Position numbers and translations under genes: made by a program
The notes under the pieces: generated by a model
What the model was told of the DNA's origin: nothing
What the model saw: the letters and a program-made list of their open reading frames with translations, nothing else
The model's database searches: none
Shown: one piece after another, positions 60,255 through 64,000 of the stretch
How positions within the stretch are numbered: the first letter of the stretch is position 1
How the letters are laid out: each line of letters opens with the position of its first letter
Assembly: GCF_023349125.1 (NCBI RefSeq)
Contig: NZ_JAKIKT010000012.1
Coordinates: 23,835 to 87,834 of the forward strand
Reading direction: 5' to 3'
Origin: Shewanella corallii
GTDB lineage: Bacteria; Pseudomonadota; Gammaproteobacteria; Enterobacterales; Shewanellaceae
DNA: 64,000 nt

Positions 60255-62093
60255 GTGTTGAAAAGCATCAAGACAACAAAGTTAATTCCCCTGGTGGTTT
60301 CTGCTGTCATTCTGGGCGGCTGTGCCAGCACCCAGCAATCGACACAGCCAGCAGTGGAAGTCGTATCACTGGAAAATGTAACCAACACCCCGGCCTGGTA
60401 TCTGGCTAAGATCCAACCAGGTCAGAGCCAACAGATTAAGCAAAGGTATACCTTACTGGCGGCTCAGGCTTACCTCAATCAGGGAGATTACAACAGTGCT
60501 GATAAGCTGTTGTTATCCATGGGCAACACTCAGGGAACTCAGCCTGAAATACAAGCGCAGCATAACTACCTTCAGGCACTGTCATTGAGACTTCAGGACA
60601 AGCCTGCTGAAGCACTGCACATGCTGAGTTACCGCCCAGACTGGTCACTGCCCGATTGGCAGTGGCGTGAATACTATCTCCTTAAAGCCAAACTCTACCA
60701 GCAACTGCAACAACCTGTAGAACAGGTTCGCCAACTCAGCATGCTGGAGCAGTACCTGGCGCCGGCAGATCGCGCTCAGATTAATGATCAGATCTGGCAG
60801 GCATTGCAGCCATTGAATGACCAACAGCTGGCTCAATTTACCGAAGATCAAAGCAACCCGATCTTTGCAGGCTGGATGCAATTGGCGTATCTGGCGAAGC
60901 ACTATGCAGTCGCTCCCAATGAATTGGTCCGCTACTTAGGTCAATGGCAGCAGAAAAACCCTGGCCATCCAGGCGCGTTCAAGCTGCCCACCGACCTTGA
61001 AAAAGCGTTGAATACCAAGCCCTATCGTCCACAGAAGATTGCCGTACTCTTGCCACTGACTGGAGCTCGGGCCGGCGTCGCTAACCCGGTTAAGCAGGGT
61101 ATTCTCAGCAACTATGTCAATCAGGGTGACGCTAACGTCGAAGTGCTCTTTTACGACACTGCCGCTGATGTCGTAACCGCGTATCAAAAGGCACAGGCTG
61201 ATGGCGTTGAGTTTGTTATTGGCCCTCTGTTGCCTGACAACGTCAATAAGCTGCAAACGTTTCTGGCACAGCCGGACCAACAGGCGACAGCCGTTCCGCA
61301 GCTGTACCTGAACCAACCCAGCCAGCTAAGCGGTGATACGGAAGACCAGTACTTTTTTGCTCTGTCTCCATCCCAGGAAGCGTCTGATGCTGCACTGCGC
61401 CTTTATCAGGATGGTATTCGTGTTCCCCTGTTATTGGTCAGCGGTGATGCTGCCGGCCGCCGCATGGCGGAGGCCTTCAAGCAGGAGTGGATGCAGCTGA
61501 CAGATAAAGAAGCTGAGGTTCATTACTACCCCAAAGGCGACAAAATGGGTGATGCCGTCAAGGCGGCGCTGGGAGTTAAGGATTCTGAAGAGCGTATTGC
61601 CAGAATGAAGCAATTGATTGGCACCAGTCTCGAAGCAGATTTCCGCTCGCGCCGTGATATTGATGCCATTTATATGGTGGCCAATAGTGGCGAACTGACG
61701 CTGCTAAAACCTTTTATTGATGTCAGCTTCAGTGTCTTTGCCCAGCCGGTGCCCCTGTACACTTCAAGCAGGGCAAGACTGGATAAAGACACCAGCCAAA
61801 CCGCCATTGAACTGAATAACATTACCTTCAGCGATATACCTTGGCTGATCCAACCGAACAATGAAACTGCCGAGGTAGCCAAGCTGTGGCCGACCTGGCG
61901 TAACAGCCAGAAGCGTTTATATATCATGGGATATGATTCACTGGATTTGGTCGGCCGACTGGCGCAAATGCGTGCTTTCCCTGGCTTCCAATATCAGGGA
62001 CGAAGTGGCGAACTGTCTGTTACCCCTGAAGGCGTGCTGGAACGTCATCTTAGCTGGGGTAAATACCAAAGAGGCAAGTTCAAGCCACTATGA
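60255..62093 (+). CDS. lpoA: Penicillin-binding protein activator LpoA
   Basis: Outer-membrane lipoprotein that spans the periplasm to stimulate PBP1A. The 612-residue product has a lipoprotein signal with lipobox LGGC (about residue 20-23). An N-terminal tetratricopeptide-like helical domain follows (about 30-255), then a C-terminal domain of the type I periplasmic-binding fold (about 260-600: KIAVLLPLTGARAGVANPVKQG, DGVEFVIGPLLPDNV, IYMVANSGELTLLKPFI; in pieces). The start is GTG at 60255 or the TTG directly after it; no ATG is near. It overlaps yraN by four bases (ATGA). Confidence 0.93.
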   Translation: MLKSIKTTKLIPLVVSAVILGGCASTQQSTQPAVEVVSLENVTNTPAWYLAKIQPGQSQQIKQRYTLLAAQAYLNQGDYNSADKLLLSMGNTQGTQPEIQAQHNYLQALSLRLQDKPAEALHMLSYRPDWSLPDWQWREYYLLKAKLYQQLQQPVEQVRQLSMLEQYLAPADRAQINDQIWQALQPLNDQQLAQFTEDQSNPIFAGWMQLAYLAKHYAVAPNELVRYLGQWQQKNPGHPGAFKLPTDLEKALNTKPYRPQKIAVLLPLTGARAGVANPVKQGILSNYVNQGDANVEVLFYDTAADVVTAYQKAQADGVEFVIGPLLPDNVNKLQTFLAQPDQQATAVPQLYLNQPSQLSGDTEDQYFFALSPSQEASDAALRLYQDGIRVPLLLVSGDAAGRRMAEAFKQEWMQLTDKEAEVHYYPKGDKMGDAVKAALGVKDSEERIARMKQLIGTSLEADFRSRRDIDAIYMVANSGELTLLKPFIDVSFSVFAQPVPLYTSSRARLDKDTSQTAIELNNITFSDIPWLIQPNNETAEVAKLWPTWRNSQKRLYIMGYDSLDLVGRLAQMRAFPGFQYQGRSGELSVTPEGVLERHLSWGKYQRGKFKPL

Positions 62094-62416
62094 ATCAGGG
62101 CGAGATAGCGGAACAACAGGCTAAGGCCTATCTTGAGCAACAAGGGCTCAAGTGGGTTGAGTCAAATGTTCGCTATCCTTTCGGTGAACTGGATCTGGTC
62201 ATGCGAGAAGGCCAAAACTGGGTGTTCGTTGAAGTAAAATATCGGGCATCTGCCAACTTCGGCGGTGCAATCAGTGCCGTTGGCCCCAGGAAGCAACAAA
62301 GACTGCGCAAAGCTGCAAACCACTATCTGCAGCTACACCGAATTCAGGCACCCTGCCGATTTGATTTGGTCGCCATTGAAGGCAAACATATTCAATGGCT
62401 CACCGACATCTTTTAA
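62090..62416 (+). CDS. yraN: UPF0102 family protein (YraN)
   Basis: 108 residues with a Holliday-junction-resolvase-like nuclease fold: GEIAEQQAKAYLEQQGL, then the metal-site pattern GELDLVMREGQNWVFVEVKYR (in pieces: FGELDLVM, FVEVKYR) giving E-x(n)-D and E-V-K. The biochemical role of the family is not settled. It overlaps the lpoA stop as ATGA and is followed by diaA after 107 bp, the conserved lpoA-yraN-diaA-dolP order. Confidence 0.92.
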   Translation: MNQGEIAEQQAKAYLEQQGLKWVESNVRYPFGELDLVMREGQNWVFVEVKYRASANFGGAISAVGPRKQQRLRKAANHYLQLHRIQAPCRFDLVAIEGKHIQWLTDIF

Positions 62417-62523
62417 GTCGATTGCAATAATCTGCAGGACTTTAATAATTTTACAATTCTTGCCTCAACTCGGATTTCCGTTTGTGGCATGATAGCCACT
62501 CGATAGAGATTAAGGGTTCATCC

Positions 62524-63117
62524 ATGTTAGAACGTATCAAAGACAGCTTTACTGAATCTATCCAAACCAAGATAGACGCAGCTGAGGCGCTTCCTGAATC
62601 CATCGCTACAGCAGCAGAAATGATGGTCCAGTGTCTACTGGGCGGCAATAAGATTCTGGCTTGTGGTAACGGCGGCAGTGCTGGTGATGCGCAGCATTTC
62701 TCTGCGGAGTTGTTGAATCGTTTTGAGGTGGAACGTCCACCATTGCCGGCCATTGCGCTGACAACTGATACCTCAACCATTACCGCTATTGCCAACGACT
62801 ATAGCTATGACGAAATCTTCTCCAAGCAGATCCTGGCTCTGGGTCAGCCCGGCGATATCCTGCTGGCAATTTCAACCAGCGGTAACTCAGGTAACGTCAT
62901 CAAAGCGATGGAAGCAGCACTGAGCCGTGATATGACTATTGTTGCTCTGACTGGTAAAGATGGTGGTGCCATGGCAGGTCTGCTGGGCGGTGGAGATGTG
63001 GAAATCCGCGTACCTTCCAACGTCACAGCCCGTATCCAGGAAGTACACCTGTTGGTGATCCACTGCCTGTGCGACAACATAGACCGCACGCTGTTCCCGC
63101 AGGACGAACAGGCATGA
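62524..63117 (+). CDS. diaA: DnaA initiator-associating protein DiaA
   Basis: 197-residue SIS-domain protein. In E. coli DiaA forms tetramers that bind several DnaA molecules and promote replication initiation at oriC. The visible motifs are ACGNGGSAGDAQHFSAELLN, AISTSGNSGNVIKAM and VPSNVTARIQEVHLLVIHCLC. It is similar to the GmhA phosphoheptose isomerases but the lpoA-yraN-diaA-dolP context supports DiaA. The ATG at 62524 is used, with the shorter upstream frame ignored. It overlaps dolP by four bases (ATGA). Confidence 0.92.
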   Translation: MLERIKDSFTESIQTKIDAAEALPESIATAAEMMVQCLLGGNKILACGNGGSAGDAQHFSAELLNRFEVERPPLPAIALTTDTSTITAIANDYSYDEIFSKQILALGQPGDILLAISTSGNSGNVIKAMEAALSRDMTIVALTGKDGGAMAGLLGGGDVEIRVPSNVTARIQEVHLLVIHCLCDNIDRTLFPQDEQA

Positions 63118-63680
63118 TGAGACTCATCCCACTGCTGTTGGCAATGTCACTGCTGTCAGGCTGTGCCGGCGTCGTGGTAGTGGGTGCTGTTGGCGGAGCG
63201 GTAGTTGCCAATGACGAGCGCAGCTTCCGCACCCAACTCGATGACACCAATGCTGATTTTGAAATTGCTTCAGCTCTGTCCAAACATGAAGACCTGCAGA
63301 ACCAGACCAACATCACCGGCGTAGTGATGAATGGCAACACTCTGCTGATTGGCCAGTCACCCAACTCCATGTTGCGTGACAAGGCTATCCGTGTGGTCAA
63401 AGAACTGCAACTGGGTGGCAAGCTGTTCAACCAGATCCGGATAGGTAACCCTACCTCATTCACCACCCGCTCCAATGACGCCTGGATCACCACCAAGGTG
63501 AAAACCCGTATGCTGAATACCGACGACCTGGACGTTACCCGGGTTAAGGTGATTACCGAAAACGGTGAAGTGTTCCTGCTGGGACTTATCGACAAATCCC
63601 AGGCTAACCTGGCCGTCGATGTCGCCCGCAACACTGCCGGCGTGCGCAAGGTGGTTAAAGTCTTCGAGTACACCAACTAA
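63114..63680 (+). CDS. dolP: Outer-membrane lipoprotein DolP (division and outer membrane stress-associated)
   Basis: 188 residues with a lipobox LSGC after MMRLIPLLLAMSLLSGC. Two BON domains follow (about 45-110 and 120-185, the second with SNDAWITTKVKTRML and VKVITENGEVFLLGL). DolP (YraP) binds anionic phospholipids at the inner leaflet of the outer membrane, localises at the division site and supports BAM and outer-membrane integrity. It is under sigma-E in E. coli. Its ATG overlaps the diaA stop as ATGA. It is the last gene of the cluster, followed by a terminator. Confidence 0.93.
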   Translation: MMRLIPLLLAMSLLSGCAGVVVVGAVGGAVVANDERSFRTQLDDTNADFEIASALSKHEDLQNQTNITGVVMNGNTLLIGQSPNSMLRDKAIRVVKELQLGGKLFNQIRIGNPTSFTTRSNDAWITTKVKTRMLNTDDLDVTRVKVITENGEVFLLGLIDKSQANLAVDVARNTAGVRKVVKVFEYTN

Positions 63681-63704
63681 AGCCTGCCTCTTGCAGGCTT
63701 TTTT
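63681..63704 (+). terminator. Terminator after dolP
   Basis: AGCCTGC-CTCTT-GCAGGCT followed by TTTTTATTT, directly after the dolP stop. Confidence 0.9.
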
Positions 63705-63949
63705 ATTTCCCTCTCGGGTAACCATTTTCCTCAACACTTTGTTCTCCATTGCTCCAACCGGAGTGACCTTGACACATCTGCACCTGCCTAATCACCTACA
63801 GATGTGCACAGAGCGCTGCTTCGACATACCCACAGCCTTATCAGTTCCTAATGTCATAACCCTCGCCTGAGAAGCACAGAGCAATCCTTATACCAATCCG
63901 CATTGAAGTCTGATCTAATATTGGGCAACTCAATACTTATGATTGCCTT
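63705..63949. other. Intergenic region to the right edge
   Basis: About 245 bp without a gene. It contains an ACATCTG/CAGATGT inverted repeat (18-nt spacer, near 63775-63807) and the string CTTATACCAATCCG near 63888, a motif seen near mobile or repetitive elements in Shewanella. No element could be defined. Confidence 0.4.
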
Positions 63950-64000
63950 ATGAAATCTGAAACTGCCGAAAGCTTGCTTTGCCTCTCTAAAAAAGAGAAA
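63950..64000 (+). CDS. First codons of an unidentified ORF, cut by the window edge
   Basis: ATG at 63950 opens a frame MKSETAESLLCLSKKEK that continues past the last base. Only 17 codons are visible, no clear ribosome site precedes it, and the product cannot be identified. It could be spurious. Confidence 0.3.
   Translation, partial: MKSETAESLLCLSKKEK

Noticed and set aside
63888..64000. Start of an insertion sequence at the right edge
   Set aside because: TATACCAATCC resembles repeats near mobile elements, but no terminal inverted repeat or transposase motif can be seen in the bases available.

Overview
This window reads as a continuous piece of a gammaproteobacterial chromosome, most likely Shewanella or a close relative such as Ferrimonas. 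The evidence is a combination of features: an ilvGMDA operon with a leader peptide and a neighbouring ilvY/ilvC pair; the methylcitrate pathway in its acnD/prpF form under a GntR regulator; a Tat-exported flavocytochrome-c flavin subunit with a separate small tetraheme cytochrome; c-di-GMP enzymes; and the conserved rnpB-rsmI-lpoA-yraN-diaA-dolP neighbourhood. The species call is an inference from gene content, since there is no 16S gene here. I saw no tRNA gene, CRISPR array or complete insertion sequence.

Layout. 1-7620: branched-chain amino acid synthesis. ilvG-ilvM-ilvD-ilvA are packed head to tail on the minus strand behind the leader peptide ilvL and an attenuator. ilvC lies upstream, divergent from its regulator ilvY. 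ilvA runs off the left edge. 7642-13719: a CNNM/CBS membrane protein (paeA-like), a diguanylate cyclase, comM, ung and an HD-GYP protein. 14111-22940: a DUF969-DUF979-pcp operon, an M3 lipoprotein peptidase, a Sel1 protein, a glutathione peroxidase with an OhrR-type regulator, and tandem YihG-like acyltransferases. 23024-30800: a DUF523 gene, then prpR-prpB-prpC-acnD-prpF with two GntR operators and a large structured spacer before prpF. 31168-32735: a small lipoprotein and ilvE.

32821-38741 is the most distinctive block. It holds a TetR regulator with a cysteine-rich tail, a Tat-exported flavin subunit, a tetraheme cytochrome c, a decayed second copy of that cytochrome, a porin, and a periplasmic cupin enzyme. 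The flavin-subunit and cupin transcription units carry the same promoter layout: a GTGA-N6-TCAY palindrome centred 41 bp upstream of a second, CRP-like palindrome, whose centre lies 29.5 bp from a -10 box. This suggests one co-regulated periplasmic respiratory module in which the cupin may generate or modify the substrate that the flavoprotein reduces. The substrate is unknown.

38823-56349: mostly housekeeping and conserved genes (DUF1223, rof, an NhaC-type antiporter, zapB, dsbA, srkA, selO, ygbA behind an NsrR-like operator, ygiQ, MAPEG, thrE-like, a one-POTRA Omp85 protein), with a candidate small RNA upstream of the dsbA terminator. 56350-64000: a candidate non-coding transcript, a secreted subtilase, rnpB, rsmI, lpoA, yraN, diaA, dolP and the first codons of one further ORF at the right edge.
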